Notes: a model not told the origin generated them from the letters alone. 57,325 nt of DNA from an uncultured Alphaproteobacteria bacterium (GCA_944392555.1 CALXWZ010000009.1:1-57325); one strand, 5' to 3'; counted from the first letter of the stretch, positions 23,539-33,392 are shown. Numbers and translations are program-made.

Positions 23539-26500
23539 ATGATTTCAGATGTGTTTATTAAAAGACCACGGTTGGCATCGGTTATTTCGGTTGTGATTGT
23601 TCTGGCCGGATTGTTGTGTATGAGTGCCATGCCGGTGGAGCAATATCCGGATATTGTGCCACCTTCCGTTTCCGTAACGGCAACCTATCCCGGCGCCAGT
23701 GCCGATGTGGTGGAATCAACCGTTGCGCAACAAATCGAATCGGCTGTGAACGGCGTTGAAGATATGCTTTATATGAGCTCAACCAGCAGTGATGACGGCT
23801 CATACAGTTTAACTGTTACGTTTGATATCGGAACGGATCCGAACATTGCTTCCGTGAACGTGCAAAACAGAATTAAGCAGGTAGAAAATCAATTACCGGC
23901 GGAAGTTTTGAATATGGGCGTGGTGGTGCAATCCAAGATGTCATCCATGTTGCAGGTGTTTACGGTTTCATCAACGAATCCCGATTACGATGACGTGTTT
24001 TTAACAAACTATGTGTTAATTAACATTAAAGACGAATTGGCGCGGACACAAGGCGTGGGTGATGTGCAAGTTTTCTCCACCTTGGATTATTCCATGCGGA
24101 TTTGGCTCAATAACGATAAGTTGAAAAGTTTAAAATTGTCAACGAATGATGTGTTGTCGGCCATTCAAAATCAGAATTTACAAGGGTCTATCGGGCGTAT
24201 CGGTGTGATGCCGTCCACGGAAGATCAACAATTCCAATTTTCTTTAACAACCCAAGGGCGGTTAACTTCTCCCGAAGAGTTTGGACAAATCATTATTCGC
24301 GCCAATGCCGACGGATCTTATTTGTTCCTGAAAGATATTGCGCGCATTGAACTGGGTTCCGAATCCGAATCCATGCGAGCCATGTATAACGGGAAGCCCG
24401 CCGTCGGATTTGCTATTTTCCAATCGCCGGGATCTAACGCCGTAGAAGTTTCAACGGCGGTGAATCAGAAAATTGAAGAATTGAAAAAGAAAATGCCGAA
24501 AGATATTGTTTTTAACACAATGATGGATAATGCCTCATTCGTGGAAGATTCAATGGCGGAGATTTTTCAAACGATTTATGAAGCCTTTTTGTTAATCGTG
24601 TTAGTCACGTATTTATTCCTCGGCACATTCCGTGCAACCATTATTCCGACGTTGGCAATTCCCGTTTCGCTCATCGGCGCGTTTATCGGTATGAGTATCT
24701 TCGGAGTAACGGCAAATACGATTTCTTTATTGGCATTGGTGTTGGCCATCGGTATTGTGGTGGATGACGCAATTGTGGTGGTGGAAGATGTGGAAACGGT
24801 GATGCACGAAAATCCGAAATTATCACCGCAAGAAGCCGTTTCTAAATCCATGGGACGCATTACCGCGCCGATTATTGCCATTACACTCGTGTTGTTGGCA
24901 GTGTTCGTGCCGGTTGCATTCACGCCGGGGATTTCAGGCTTGTTGTATCGGCAATTTGCTATTGCCATTGCATCAGCCATGATTATTTCGGGTATTAACT
25001 CATTAACGTTAAGCCCTGCCGTGGCTGCCGTTGTGATGCGGGCAAATGATAAGCCGTTTAAAATTGTTCAAAAATGTATGGATGTAGTGGATTGGTTCCG
25101 AAAAGGGTATACGAACATAGTGCGCAAAACAATGCCGTTTGCCGTATTTTCGGTATTAGCCATGATTGTGTTCGGTATCGGCGCTTATGCGGTGATGAAA
25201 ATCACGCCGTCGGGCTTCTTGCCGGCCGAAGATCAAGGTTCATTCATGATGGAAGTGCAATTACCTTCCGGTGCTTCTTGGAACAGAACGGAAAAAGTGA
25301 TGAAACAAGTGGCTGAACGGTTTAAGCAGATTCCGGAAATTGATTCCTATATGGCCATTACGGGCTATGGTATTATGAGCGGTGTGCAATCTTCATCCAG
25401 CGGTTTCTTTGTTATTCGCTTAAAGCCATACGATGAACGAACGGAGAAAGGGCAAGATGTCAGCAGTATTATCGGTCGGTTATACGGGTTGACGATGGAT
25501 ATTAAAGAAGCGCGGATGTTCCCGTTCAACTTGCCGGCCATTATGGGTATCAGTATGACATCGGATGCCGAATACGTCTTACAAAGCACGCAAGGGGCAT
25601 CGCCGGAAGAATTATTGGGTGTGGCAAATCAAATCATCCAAGAAGGAAATAAAGATCCGCGATTAGGTATGGTGATGACGTTCTATACGGTTGATTCGCC
25701 CCGTGTGGAAGTGACGGTTAATCGCCAAAAAGCGTATGCGCTCGGTGTGGAAATTTCCGAAATTTTCAATACGATGCAAACAATGCTCGGCGGAACGTAT
25801 ATTAACGATTTTAACTTATACGGCAGAACGTGGCAAGTGAATGTGCAAGGCGATGTGATGGATCGACGCACGTTGGACGATATTTATAAAATCAATATTC
25901 GCAATAATAAAGGCGAAATGGTGCCGTTGCGCTCGTTGGTGACGGTAAAACGCACAATCGGCGCACAAACCATTCAACGGTATAATAACTATCGCTCCGT
26001 GAAAATTAACGCATCGCCGGCTGCGGGATTAAGTTCGGGTTCCGCCATGCAAGCCATGGAAGAAATCTCCGAAAGAGTATTACCGGCCGGGTATCAATTC
26101 CAGTGGACGGGTATGAGTTTACAAGAACAAACGGCGGGTGACCAAACGGCACTGATTTTTGCCATGGCATTCTTATTTGCTTACTTGTTCTTAGTCGGCT
26201 TGTATGAAAGCTGGGTCATTCCGGTTCCCGTGATGGTATCTATTATCGTTGGGTTATTCGGTGCCATGCTTTATTTGTGGGTCAGAGGTGTAACAAATGA
26301 CTTATATGCCCAAGCCGGTATTATCGTGTTGATTGCTTTGGCGGCAAAGAACGCAATTTTACTTGTGGAATTTGCGAAAGATGAACATGCCAAAGGTGAA
26401 ACAGTCAAAGAATCGGCCATTAACGGGGCTCACATGCGGTTCCGCGCTATTATGATGACGGCGATTGCAGCGTTGCTCGGTTTCTTACCGCTTGTGATTG

Positions 26501-26700
26501 CGCAAGGCCCGGGTGCAATGGCGCGTCAATCTATCGGAACGTCTATTTTCGGCGGATTGGCGATGTCGTCATTTATCGGTATCTTCTTTATTCCGGCTTT
26601 ATACGTTGTGTTCCAAATTATGGTAGAACGTATTTGGAAAGGAAACAGAACCGAAAAATTGTGGGAATTTAAAAAATCTCGCAAGAAAAGAGAACACTAA
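23539..26700 (+). CDS. RND multidrug efflux pump, HAE1 type (AcrB/MexB-like)
   Basis: A 1053-aa inner-membrane proton-driven exporter of normal family length. It begins [20 protein letters not shown], the classic HAE1 start. TM4 carries the paired aspartates of the proton relay in [18 protein letters not shown] (near 400). TM10 carries the lysine in [19 protein letters not shown] (near 940). Two large periplasmic porter domains lie after TM1 and TM7 (for example [20 protein letters not shown]). The likely substrates are amphipathic drugs or bile-type compounds, by family knowledge only. It pairs with the upstream adaptor and ends at a strong terminator. Confidence 0.95.
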   Translation: MISDVFIKRPRLASVISVVIVLAGLLCMSAMPVEQYPDIVPPSVSVTATYPGASADVVESTVAQQIESAVNGVEDMLYMSSTSSDDGSYSLTVTFDIGTDPNIASVNVQNRIKQVENQLPAEVLNMGVVVQSKMSSMLQVFTVSSTNPDYDDVFLTNYVLINIKDELARTQGVGDVQVFSTLDYSMRIWLNNDKLKSLKLSTNDVLSAIQNQNLQGSIGRIGVMPSTEDQQFQFSLTTQGRLTSPEEFGQIIIRANADGSYLFLKDIARIELGSESESMRAMYNGKPAVGFAIFQSPGSNAVEVSTAVNQKIEELKKKMPKDIVFNTMMDNASFVEDSMAEIFQTIYEAFLLIVLVTYLFLGTFRATIIPTLAIPVSLIGAFIGMSIFGVTANTISLLALVLAIGIVVDDAIVVVEDVETVMHENPKLSPQEAVSKSMGRITAPIIAITLVLLAVFVPVAFTPGISGLLYRQFAIAIASAMIISGINSLTLSPAVAAVVMRANDKPFKIVQKCMDVVDWFRKGYTNIVRKTMPFAVFSVLAMIVFGIGAYAVMKITPSGFLPAEDQGSFMMEVQLPSGASWNRTEKVMKQVAERFKQIPEIDSYMAITGYGIMSGVQSSSSGFFVIRLKPYDERTEKGQDVSSIIGRLYGLTMDIKEARMFPFNLPAIMGISMTSDAEYVLQSTQGASPEELLGVANQIIQEGNKDPRLGMVMTFYTVDSPRVEVTVNRQKAYALGVEISEIFNTMQTMLGGTYINDFNLYGRTWQVNVQGDVMDRRTLDDIYKINIRNNKGEMVPLRSLVTVKRTIGAQTIQRYNNYRSVKINASPAAGLSSGSAMQAMEEISERVLPAGYQFQWTGMSLQEQTAGDQTALIFAMAFLFAYLFLVGLYESWVIPVPVMVSIIVGLFGAMLYLWVRGVTNDLYAQAGIIVLIALAAKNAILLVEFAKDEHAKGETVKESAINGAHMRFRAIMMTAIAALLGFLPLVIAQGPGAMARQSIGTSIFGGLAMSSFIGIFFIPALYVVFQIMVERIWKGNRTEKLWEFKKSRKKREH

Positions 26701-26728
26701 ATCAGTGCCTTTTTCGGGTAGGAGCTTA

Positions 26729-26765
26729 AAAAAGTCAGGGTGATTTTCACTCTGACTTTTTTTTT
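26729..26765 (+). terminator. Terminator of the RND operon
   Basis: A hairpin AAAAAGTCAGGGTGA / TCACTCTGACTTTTT (one mismatch) closes with a long T run, 28 bases after the pump gene. Confidence 0.9.
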
Positions 26766-26965
26766 GTGTGGCCTGAATGCTCGGGTTGAATGTTGCAAAA
26801 GGGAAATGAATTATTTGTTTTAAACATTTTTTAGAAGATGGGAGAGAATTGCATACCCTTTTGGTGGGCACGAAATAGGGTTTCCCAAAAAGCAGTATCA
26901 TCTAAAAGACGGCTTGAAAATCCTCGGTTTAACACGCATCTTTCGGGAGAAAAGGAGTCAAACAA

Positions 26966-27730
26966 ATGAGTGAAGAAGTAAAAGAGCAACATTGTTTATT
27001 ATTGGGTGATAAAGTGCCTTCGTTTACGGCACAAACGACGCAGGGCGAAATTCATTTCCCTGATGATTTTCGGGGCGAATGGGTTATTTTATTCAGCCAT
27101 CCGGCGGATTTTACACCGGTCTGCACAACGGAATTTATATATTTTGCCGAAATGATGAAAGAGTTTGAATCCCTCAATACACGGCTTATCGGATTATCCA
27201 TAGATAGTTTATCCAGTCATCTGGCTTGGTTATATGCCATTCAGCAAGATATTGTTTTTCACGGTATTAAACAAGCACGGATTACGTTTCCGTTGATTGC
27301 TGATTTAAGCGGTGATATTGCGCGTCAATTCGGTATGTTGCACCCGAATGCCAGTCATACGAAAACGGTGCGCGCCGTTTTCTTTGTAAATCCGAACGGC
27401 ATTGTTCGCACGATTTTATATTATCCGGCCTCGCTTGGTCGGAATTTTGATGAATTGAAGCGGATACTCATCAGTTTACAACTCAATGAAACATTAGGTG
27501 TCGCAACGCCTGCCAACTGGCAACCGGGCGATGACGTGATTGTTTCAACCCCCGAAACCATGGCGCAAGTTGAGCAGTGTGCCAAGAAGAATGAAGCCGA
27601 AAACGGCGCATGGTTTTTATCGTTAAAACCGTTGCCGATTGAGAAAATAGAAACGGTTTTAAAAAAACAAAAAGTGCGAACATCGCCGAGTCTTAAAACA
27701 AAACCAACCGATTTAAAAAAGCCACACTGA
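26966..27730 (+). CDS. Peroxiredoxin (AhpC/TSA, Prx6-like)
   Basis: A 254-aa thiol peroxidase. The catalytic motif is HPADFTPVCTTEF (peroxidatic Cys near residue 53). The Prx6-type C-terminal arm starts near 165 (GVATPANWQPGDDVIV), with a further cysteine in VEQCAKK near 208 that could act as the resolving residue. It reduces peroxides in the cytoplasm using a thiol partner. The last 25 residues are a Lys-rich tail (KKQKVRTSPSLKTKPTDLKK) longer than usual. AAAGGAG lies ten bases upstream. Monocistronic. Confidence 0.9.
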   Translation: MSEEVKEQHCLLLGDKVPSFTAQTTQGEIHFPDDFRGEWVILFSHPADFTPVCTTEFIYFAEMMKEFESLNTRLIGLSIDSLSSHLAWLYAIQQDIVFHGIKQARITFPLIADLSGDIARQFGMLHPNASHTKTVRAVFFVNPNGIVRTILYYPASLGRNFDELKRILISLQLNETLGVATPANWQPGDDVIVSTPETMAQVEQCAKKNEAENGAWFLSLKPLPIEKIETVLKKQKVRTSPSLKTKPTDLKKPH

Positions 27731-27965
27731 TTCTTCCGTAAATTATTCGGCTTGCAAAAAAGGAGAGTAAGGGAGCACAACATCTCCGCAAATGATTTAT
27801 GTTTGCAAAAATAATGGTGTAAATAAAATTCTCGTAGAGCGGTTTACGGTTGTTTATATGCAAGAAAAGCGTGATTATCTTTCAATCGTTCATCTCTTTG
27901 CAAGCCTCTTATCTATCCGAAAAAGCGGATACATTCGGGTAGATACAAACAATAATCGGCATGCA

Positions 27966-28946
27966 TTAAACTTGATGTTGATTTGATTGGGCTTGTAATT
28001 TCATATCAGCCAACCGATTGAATAAATCAATTTTATCCGGTTGCAATCCAATTTGCGCTAATTCTTCGGGGGTGATGGCTTGTCCGGCTTCACTCAACGT
28101 TCCGTTCAAACCTTCTTGTTTTTTAAATGCCGCGAATCGTTCAATCAACGAAATTTCATTATCGGTAAATCCGTTATTTTTCATATCCGTTTTAGAAAGC
28201 CGAAACTGTACCTCGGGGCGATTAAAAAATTCTTCGGCCGTTTCTTCATTTTGGTTGGTGTTATCTGCGTTCTCTGAACGATTGCCCAGTAGAAAGCCGA
28301 GTAAACCCTCTTTCCCTAAATTAAAAAGAGAAAAGATAGATGTTTGCGTCGGGCGATTTTTGTTTTGTGCCAAGGCTTCTTCTTGCGGTAGAATCCGTTT
28401 TTTATATTCAAATGCAATAATGTCATCACTTTCTTGTTGGGTTGAAGCCAGTGGATGGCGTAAATGAACGTTGTTTTGTGCTAAACCGGTAGTGGCTCCC
28501 GTATATAAAGCGGGATTAAACCCGTCAACGGCCGGCATGGCACGATAATTATCCAATCCGGCGCCGAATACCGCTTGCGGGTCAACAGCTTGCCCCAGCG
28601 CATTGCGCACTTCAAAATGCAAGTGATTCCCCGTGCTGACGCCCGTTGAGCCGACGTATCCGATAAGCGAACCGGCACTGACTTGTGCGCCGGCCGGCAA
28701 GTCGGAAAATCCGCTTAAATGGCCGTAACGGGTTTCCGTGCCGTCGGGGTGTTTGATATAGACAACATTTCCATAGCCACGTTGCGATTCGCGAACGGTA
28801 ATTACTCCGTCGGCCGCCGCATAGACGGGTGTCCCCGCCGGTGCGGCAATATCAATGCCTTTATGGAATGAGCTGGCACCTTTTGTCGGCGCATGACGGC
28901 GACCGAAAAAGGAAGAAATCCGTGAGAAGAAAGGTAATACAATCAT
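27966..28946 (-). CDS. M23-family zinc metallopeptidase (LytM-like)
   Basis: A 326-aa protein. The M23 core is N-terminal (about 15-130): FHKGIDIAAPAGTPVYAA has the metal ligands H and D, and GNHLHFEVRNA has the HxH ligand pair. All are intact, so it is likely an active peptidoglycan endopeptidase. There is no ordinary signal peptide; the enzyme domain starts almost at the N-terminus after a short hydrophobic stretch (IVLPFFSRISSFFG). The C-terminal 190 residues are polar and helical with no known domain. The start at 28946 has AGGAG five bases upstream. The usual order (targeting part first, peptidase last) is reversed here. Confidence 0.85.
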   Translation of the reverse strand: MIVLPFFSRISSFFGRRHAPTKGASSFHKGIDIAAPAGTPVYAAADGVITVRESQRGYGNVVYIKHPDGTETRYGHLSGFSDLPAGAQVSAGSLIGYVGSTGVSTGNHLHFEVRNALGQAVDPQAVFGAGLDNYRAMPAVDGFNPALYTGATTGLAQNNVHLRHPLASTQQESDDIIAFEYKKRILPQEEALAQNKNRPTQTSIFSLFNLGKEGLLGFLLGNRSENADNTNQNEETAEEFFNRPEVQFRLSKTDMKNNGFTDNEISLIERFAAFKKQEGLNGTLSEAGQAITPEELAQIGLQPDKIDLFNRLADMKLQAQSNQHQV

Positions 28947-29058
28947 AAACACTCCTCTATTATGTGCAGTTTAACGGTAATACCGCTCAAAACGATTGTA
29001 TTTAGTATAACAAAATTTTTGCCGAAAGTAAAGAAGGATTGCTTAAGCAATATCAATT

Positions 29059-29955
29059 TTACGATTTTGAGGGAGTGGGTGAGGGTGTCGGGATAATCAT
29101 TTTTACCGGTGTTGCATTAAAATTTTTATGGGTATTTGTTTCGCCCTCGTTTTTTTCAAATACATCACGTGGCGTAATCGGATCATCTAACAGTTGCCAT
29201 TTGATATTGTTTGGGAAATGTGTTTCAATCATGATTTCGGGCGGGGTTAAAAACCATTTATTGTTCATTTTGCGATTTTGAGAAACGGAAAGTTCTTCCG
29301 TATGTTTTCGGCGTTCTCGCACGGCTTTTTTATAATCGTTGATTCCTTTCATATCCTGAAATACGGCAAAATCACCACCCATAGCCCACGTAACATCCAA
29401 TAAATACCACTCTTTATCAATCCGCACGGCATTCCATGCGTGAGCCGCTGCCGGAGCGGTGGCGCGTGTTAATTTTTCACCGGCGACGCCGTCAATACGA
29501 ACGGCTTTTAATCCGGCACGATTTGCCATTTTCACGAATAAATCGGCAAAATCTCCGCAAACACCGATACGTGTTTTGAAAGCATCGCCACTATTGAGCA
29601 CACGGGGCTTCCTATCGCGTGTTTTTCCGGCTAAATTATCAGCCTTAAATTGATCATAGCTTAAATGATAAACCATCCAAGCGAATAAAACGCGTGCTTT
29701 TAAATGCTCGTTTTTTTGATATGGGCGAATCAAATAATCAACCAATCGGGATAAGTGATTAAATTCCGGTGCCGATTGAGCGTATGAGTCAACGGCAATA
29801 TATTGTTCGCTAAGGGATGGCTTCGTTGTGGCCGTTTGTTTTTGCTCCGGCAAGGTCAATCCGAAAAAAACGGCTTTACCGCCGATTTGCGCCGAAACGT
29901 CAATCGGCACAAACAAATAAAAAGCTAAAATTCCTAATGCGACTCGGTTAAACAT
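29059..29955 (-). CDS. Secreted transglutaminase-like protein
   Basis: A 298-aa protein with a signal peptide (VALGILAFYLFVPIDVSAQ) and a transglutaminase/kyphoscoliosis-type papain-like core. The catalytic Cys is in TRIGVCGDFADLF (near 133), the His in AAAHAWNAVRI (near 173) and the Asp in LLDVTWAMGG (near 190). All three are present. Such proteins act as cysteine proteases or amidases in the periplasm or on the surface; the substrate is unknown. The C-terminus is Pro/Thr/Ser-rich (IPTPSPTPSKS). A promoter -10 lies six bases before the ATG and no ribosome-binding site is visible, so the mRNA may be leaderless. Confidence 0.83.
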   Translation of the reverse strand: MFNRVALGILAFYLFVPIDVSAQIGGKAVFFGLTLPEQKQTATTKPSLSEQYIAVDSYAQSAPEFNHLSRLVDYLIRPYQKNEHLKARVLFAWMVYHLSYDQFKADNLAGKTRDRKPRVLNSGDAFKTRIGVCGDFADLFVKMANRAGLKAVRIDGVAGEKLTRATAPAAAHAWNAVRIDKEWYLLDVTWAMGGDFAVFQDMKGINDYKKAVRERRKHTEELSVSQNRKMNNKWFLTPPEIMIETHFPNNIKWQLLDDPITPRDVFEKNEGETNTHKNFNATPVKMIIPTPSPTPSKS

Positions 29956-29961
29956 ACGCTT

Positions 29962-29989
29962 ATTTTAGCAAACAAATTGTGTTTGTAAA
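29962..29989 (-). promoter_or_regulatory. Promoter of the transglutaminase-like gene (possible leaderless start)
   Basis: On the minus strand: TTTACA, 16-base spacer, TAAAAT, then only six bases to the ATG at 29955. Transcription would begin at or next to the start codon. Confidence 0.5.
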
Positions 29990-30021
29990 GAAAAAAAACA
30001 CCGTTATCAAAACGGTGTTTT
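29987..30021 (-). terminator. Terminator of the NrdD-like small gene
   Basis: An 11-bp perfect stem AAAACACCGTT / AACGGTGTTTT with a five-base loop; on the minus strand it runs into eight Ts. Confidence 0.9.
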
Positions 30022-30049
30022 GTATTAGAGTTTCGTGAAAACGAAGCAA

Positions 30050-30241
30050 TTAAGCGGCTTTTTCAACCCGTTGAACCGTGCAAGAGCAACGTTCTTCCAC
30101 AAACCATTTACGTTCGTTAAATTCCGATTTTTTCCCTTTATTAAACTGGCTGTATGGGCGGAAATAACCCATAACACGTGTCCAACATTCAACCGGTTGA
30201 CGTTCTTTCTCATTCATGGCTAAAATTTCTTGATCTGTCAT
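30050..30241 (-). CDS. Small protein resembling the C-terminus of anaerobic ribonucleotide reductase
   Basis: A 63-aa protein starting at the ATG at 30241, where AGGAGG lies seven bases upstream. Its core ECWTRVMGYFRPYSQFNKGK resembles the C-terminal zinc/glycyl-radical region of NrdD, where a C...W-R-V-x-GYxRP pattern precedes the end. Only this fragment exists. It has CSC (ERCSCTV) near the end but no radical Gly motif (RVxGY is not RxxGY-radical context), so it is not an enzyme by itself. Free-standing short proteins of this kind occur in gut bacteria and are often annotated as NrdD. Role unknown. Confidence 0.7.
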   Translation of the reverse strand: MTDQEILAMNEKERQPVECWTRVMGYFRPYSQFNKGKKSEFNERKWFVEERCSCTVQRVEKAA

Positions 30242-30612
30242 TTCCTTACCTCCTTTACGTTCGACAGGCCTCCTCATTTTCAGTATACCGCCTTTTTTAG
30301 TGGGCGACAACCTTCATTTGGAATGTATTTCTTACTTCAACTTTATGCGGGAAACAACTTCCTGTCAAACACTTTTTTGAATTTTTTTACAGTAGATTGA
30401 ATCATAATCAAAAAATAAATTTCGCATCAAAACGGGTAAAAAAAAGAAAAGGGGAGTGTTTGTTTTAAAAAACAGAGAAAAGGAATAAAATCTTTTATTT
30501 TTAATAAGTTATTTGAAGTTCAAACGAGTCGGATTTTGGGAAAAGCAGAAATAAATAGAAAAAATTTATTATTTTTCAATCGATAAAAAACATTAAAAAT
30601 ATATTTTTTTGC
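30242..30612. other. AT-rich intergenic region
   Basis: About 370 bases, with many A/T tracts between 30410 and 30612, directly upstream of the promoter of the outer-membrane barrel gene. It could hold curved upstream DNA that boosts the promoter. No gene seen. Confidence 0.45.
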
Positions 30613-30641
30613 TTGCATTCAAAAATAAAGTGTTCTAATGT
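30613..30641 (+). promoter_or_regulatory. Sigma-70 promoter of the outer-membrane barrel gene
   Basis: TTGCAT, 17-base spacer, TAATGT, about 60 bases before the chosen start codon and preceded by A/T tracts. Confidence 0.7.
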
Positions 30642-30642
30642 A

Positions 30643-30668
30643 TCACATAGCAGGTTATTCTGCTGTGA
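30643..30668 (+). promoter_or_regulatory. 5'-leader stem-loop of the barrel gene
   Basis: TCACA-T-AGCAG and CTGCT-GTGA pair around GTTATT near the expected 5' end of the mRNA. Such 5' hairpins protect abundant outer-membrane protein mRNAs (as for ompA), by analogy. Confidence 0.45.
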
Positions 30669-30703
30669 TTGGTATCAATCAAATAAAAAAGGAGATATAC
30701 AAT

Positions 30704-31480
30704 ATGTTTAAACAAGCTTTATTGGTCGCCGGTGTTTTGTCTTTGGCAACAGCTGCTTCGGCTTTGGAATTGACAAACCCGTTCTATGTTCCGTCAAAAG
30801 GAACGATTTCTTCAACAACAACATACGAATTTGCAACAAGAACGGCAAAAGATGATTTTGGTCGTTCAAAAGAGTATGATAATACGATTGCCGAAAAATT
30901 ATCGTATGGTTTAACGGATAATGTTTCTTTGGATGCAAAAGTTTCCAATGTATTCCAAAAAGAATCTGCTTACGGTTTGACGGATCGTGATGATAAAAAC
31001 ATTGATTTTGAGCTCGGTTCAACATGGAATGTGTTAACAGGCCCGGCCAAAGTTCAAGTAAGCGGTGCTTACGGTCAAGCAGAAAGCAACAGCCATGATA
31101 ACCTCGGCGCTTACAAGTATGTAACAGGTGCCGTTAAAGCCGGTTATACAATGGGAATCTACACGCCGTATTTGGCTGGTAGTGTTGAATTGCCGGTTGC
31201 TCAAAACGATGATGGTGATAATCATGCAAAATACGAAGCAAAAGCTGGTGTTTATGCATATTGCCCGCGCATTAAAACAGCGGTTGACACGGGATTACGT
31301 TTGAACTATGACGAAACGTATGAAGCACGTGTCTATGCTTATGATTTGGAAGTTTCATACTTCTTAACGGACAAAGTTGCCGTCAGTGCATTCGGATCAG
31401 TTGATTTTGCCGGAAAAGCAGAAGCTGATACGGATTTATACGGAAACAAACTCGGTTTAAGATTGCGTGCAGCTTTCTAA
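30704..31480 (+). CDS. Outer-membrane beta-barrel protein, unknown ligand
   Basis: A 258-aa protein starting at the ATG at 30704 (AAGGAG nine bases upstream). It has a signal peptide (FKQALLVAGVLSLATAASA) and then about ten amphipathic strands with alternating aromatic residues, ending in Phe (GLRLRAAF), the usual barrel-insertion signal. Acidic turns (DDFGRSKEYDN, DRDDKNID, NDDGDN) are typical periplasmic or surface loops. I cannot assign it to a named porin family. Promoter consensus, leader hairpin and strong terminator suggest high expression. Confidence 0.78.
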   Translation: MFKQALLVAGVLSLATAASALELTNPFYVPSKGTISSTTTYEFATRTAKDDFGRSKEYDNTIAEKLSYGLTDNVSLDAKVSNVFQKESAYGLTDRDDKNIDFELGSTWNVLTGPAKVQVSGAYGQAESNSHDNLGAYKYVTGAVKAGYTMGIYTPYLAGSVELPVAQNDDGDNHAKYEAKAGVYAYCPRIKTAVDTGLRLNYDETYEARVYAYDLEVSYFLTDKVAVSAFGSVDFAGKAEADTDLYGNKLGLRLRAAF

Positions 31481-31502
31481 ACTTTGTTTCATGAAGCAAA
31501 AG

Positions 31503-31534
31503 AGCGCTCTGCCGAAAAGGCAGGGCGTTTTTTG
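31503..31534 (+). terminator. Terminator of the outer-membrane barrel gene
   Basis: CGCTCTGCC / GGCAGGGCG stem (one G-T pair) with a GAAAA loop and six Ts. The sequence from here to 31761 shows no gene. Confidence 0.9.
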
Positions 31535-31761
31535 TTGGGCGGACTATATTAATCAGTTTAAAGCAGGGAAAAGTTATGAGTGTATGATAAGTCGTAGGGA
31601 AAACGTATTAGGAAATATCTTTTTTTTATTTTTCTATATAGTCGTCTCTTGTAAAACGGAAGATAAATTCAAAAAAACCTTTAAAAATCACTTGACAAGA
31701 TGTTTAATTATATCATAAATTCATTTCAAAGAATAATTAATTTTTTATCGGGGGAAGGGAT

Positions 31762-32955
31762 ATGCGTATGTCAATTGATTTTTTGAAAAAAATATTTCAT
31801 CGTGAAAATATGGGATTAGAAGCAACTTCGGTTGAACAAAAGGAAGTCTCGGCCGAAACTGCTTTGGCAGAAAATGCCGAACAAAATGTCAAACGCACCG
31901 TTCAATCCGGTCGGAGTATGGTAGAAATGCTGGGTGTGTTGGCAGTGATTGGCGTGTTATCGGTTGCAGGGATTGCGGGATACCAATATGCCATGAATAA
32001 ATATCGTGCAAATCAAATTGCGAATGAATTAAATTTGGCAAGTGCTCAGATTTCGTTTGCATTAATGAAACCACACAAAGAAAGTTTTGACTTAACGCTC
32101 GGCTCTCCGTATGATGACGGCACATTATCATCAGGGTTCGCTTTTACATACGGGTGTGGCTCAGATCCGCAATTGGAAGGTTGCTTTGTTGATGATACAA
32201 CTTACTATACAACATTGAGCGGATTGCCGGAAGATTTGTGCAAAACCGTGGCGCAACTCACGCAAAACTTATCCAATCTGACGGAGCAAAAAGTGAATGA
32301 CACTGTAGATACCATGGGAACGTCATGCAGTGGAGATAATAACGAAATCGTGATGTTGTTTGCAATTGATGAATATAATCCTGACAATACAACAGAAGAT
32401 GAATTCCCCTACCTAGGGACAATGGGCCCTCAATGTTCCAGTGATGATGATTGTTCAGCAGGATGGCTACCGATTTGTAGCAATGGGGAGTGTGTTGAGT
32501 GCCTTTCCAATGCAGATTGTAGTAATAGCTATTATCCTTTTTGCAAAAGTGGAGTTTGTATGGAATGTGGAAGTCATGCTGATTGTCAAAAGAAAAATCC
32601 TGAAAATCCTTATTGTGGGATTAGAGGAACAATGCGGAGGTATGACTGTGTTGAATGTGTAGAAGATAGTCATTGTGAAGAGAGGGAGTATTGTTCTATG
32701 GGATATTGCTTCCCGAAAAAACAGTGCAGTACTAGTAGCGAGTGTGATAATTATAGGAATGGGGTTGTATGCTTGAACGGAGAATGCCAAATGGTTCGTT
32801 GTGATAGTGACGCAGAGTGCCCGAATAAGCACTATTGCACATTGGGCTTTTGCAATATGAATGAGTGTTCTTGGACAGGAGATCCAATTTGTCAACAAAA
32901 AGGGAAGACAGCGTGCGTCCAGGATAATCAGACGGGAGCTTATTATTGCCAATAA
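31762..32955 (+). CDS. Type IV pilin-like protein with Cys-rich repeat C-terminus
   Basis: A 397-aa protein. After an unusually long leader of about 50 residues comes GRSMVEMLGVLAVIGVLS: a prepilin-peptidase-type Gly followed by a hydrophobic helix with Glu at position +5. The pilin-like body (about 70-205) has its own Cys pair region. From about 215 to the end there are roughly seven imperfect repeats of 20-30 residues with the pattern C-x(3)-DC ... C-x(3,4)-G-x-CVEC (for example CSSDDDCSAGWLPICSNGEC, CDSDAECPNKHYCTLGFC). These resemble the Cys-rich repeats of extracellular eukaryotic-like proteins. It is probably exported, disulphide-bonded and surface-exposed. No other pilus genes are nearby. 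Ribosome-binding site GGGGAAGGGA. Confidence 0.8.
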   Translation: MRMSIDFLKKIFHRENMGLEATSVEQKEVSAETALAENAEQNVKRTVQSGRSMVEMLGVLAVIGVLSVAGIAGYQYAMNKYRANQIANELNLASAQISFALMKPHKESFDLTLGSPYDDGTLSSGFAFTYGCGSDPQLEGCFVDDTTYYTTLSGLPEDLCKTVAQLTQNLSNLTEQKVNDTVDTMGTSCSGDNNEIVMLFAIDEYNPDNTTEDEFPYLGTMGPQCSSDDDCSAGWLPICSNGECVECLSNADCSNSYYPFCKSGVCMECGSHADCQKKNPENPYCGIRGTMRRYDCVECVEDSHCEEREYCSMGYCFPKKQCSTSSECDNYRNGVVCLNGECQMVRCDSDAECPNKHYCTLGFCNMNECSWTGDPICQQKGKTACVQDNQTGAYYCQ

Positions 32956-33002
32956 TGGCATTTAGTTTTGTTGCATGACAATATGAGTTTTATTCTTCCA
33001 CT

Positions 33003-33040
33003 CCGCCTGCGAACATCACTTCTTGTTCGTAGGCGGTGTG
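33003..33040 (+). terminator. Hairpin after the pilin-like gene
   Basis: CCGCCTGCGAACA / TGTTCGTAGGCGG, 13 bp with one mismatch, followed by TGTGATTTT. The T run is not immediate, so it is only a probable terminator. The stretch 33041-33392 contains no gene. Confidence 0.6.
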
Positions 33041-33311
33041 ATTTTAAGAGGTGTTAAATAATAGACACTCATAGCGCTTGATAAGGTCGTATGAATACAA
33101 AGTATCCACTTGATAATAGGTTATGTTGTATGTGATAAAAACGTGCAGTATACCGAAATGATTGCTTTCCCAAAAATCATTTGAAAAAGTTAATGCCTGC
33201 TTCGTTTATTGGATATTTTTAAGACTTATAAAAAATATAAGTATGTCGCAAAATAGGTATTTCCGTTCGTGGATAAAGTGTAGCGGTTTAGCTCGCTTCG
33301 GCTCAATTTAC

Positions 33312-33343
33312 TTCAATTCAATTCAATTCTATTCTATTCGGTT
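33312..33343. repeat. Short pentamer repeat
   Basis: TTCAA/TTCTA pentamers repeat about six times (TTCAATTCAATTCAATTCTA...). It lies in non-coding DNA between convergent transcription units. It could vary in length by slippage. Confidence 0.6.
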
Positions 33344-33392
33344 CACTTTTTGATGATAAGAATAAAAATCAGGGAGGTTTGATTTTACCGCT

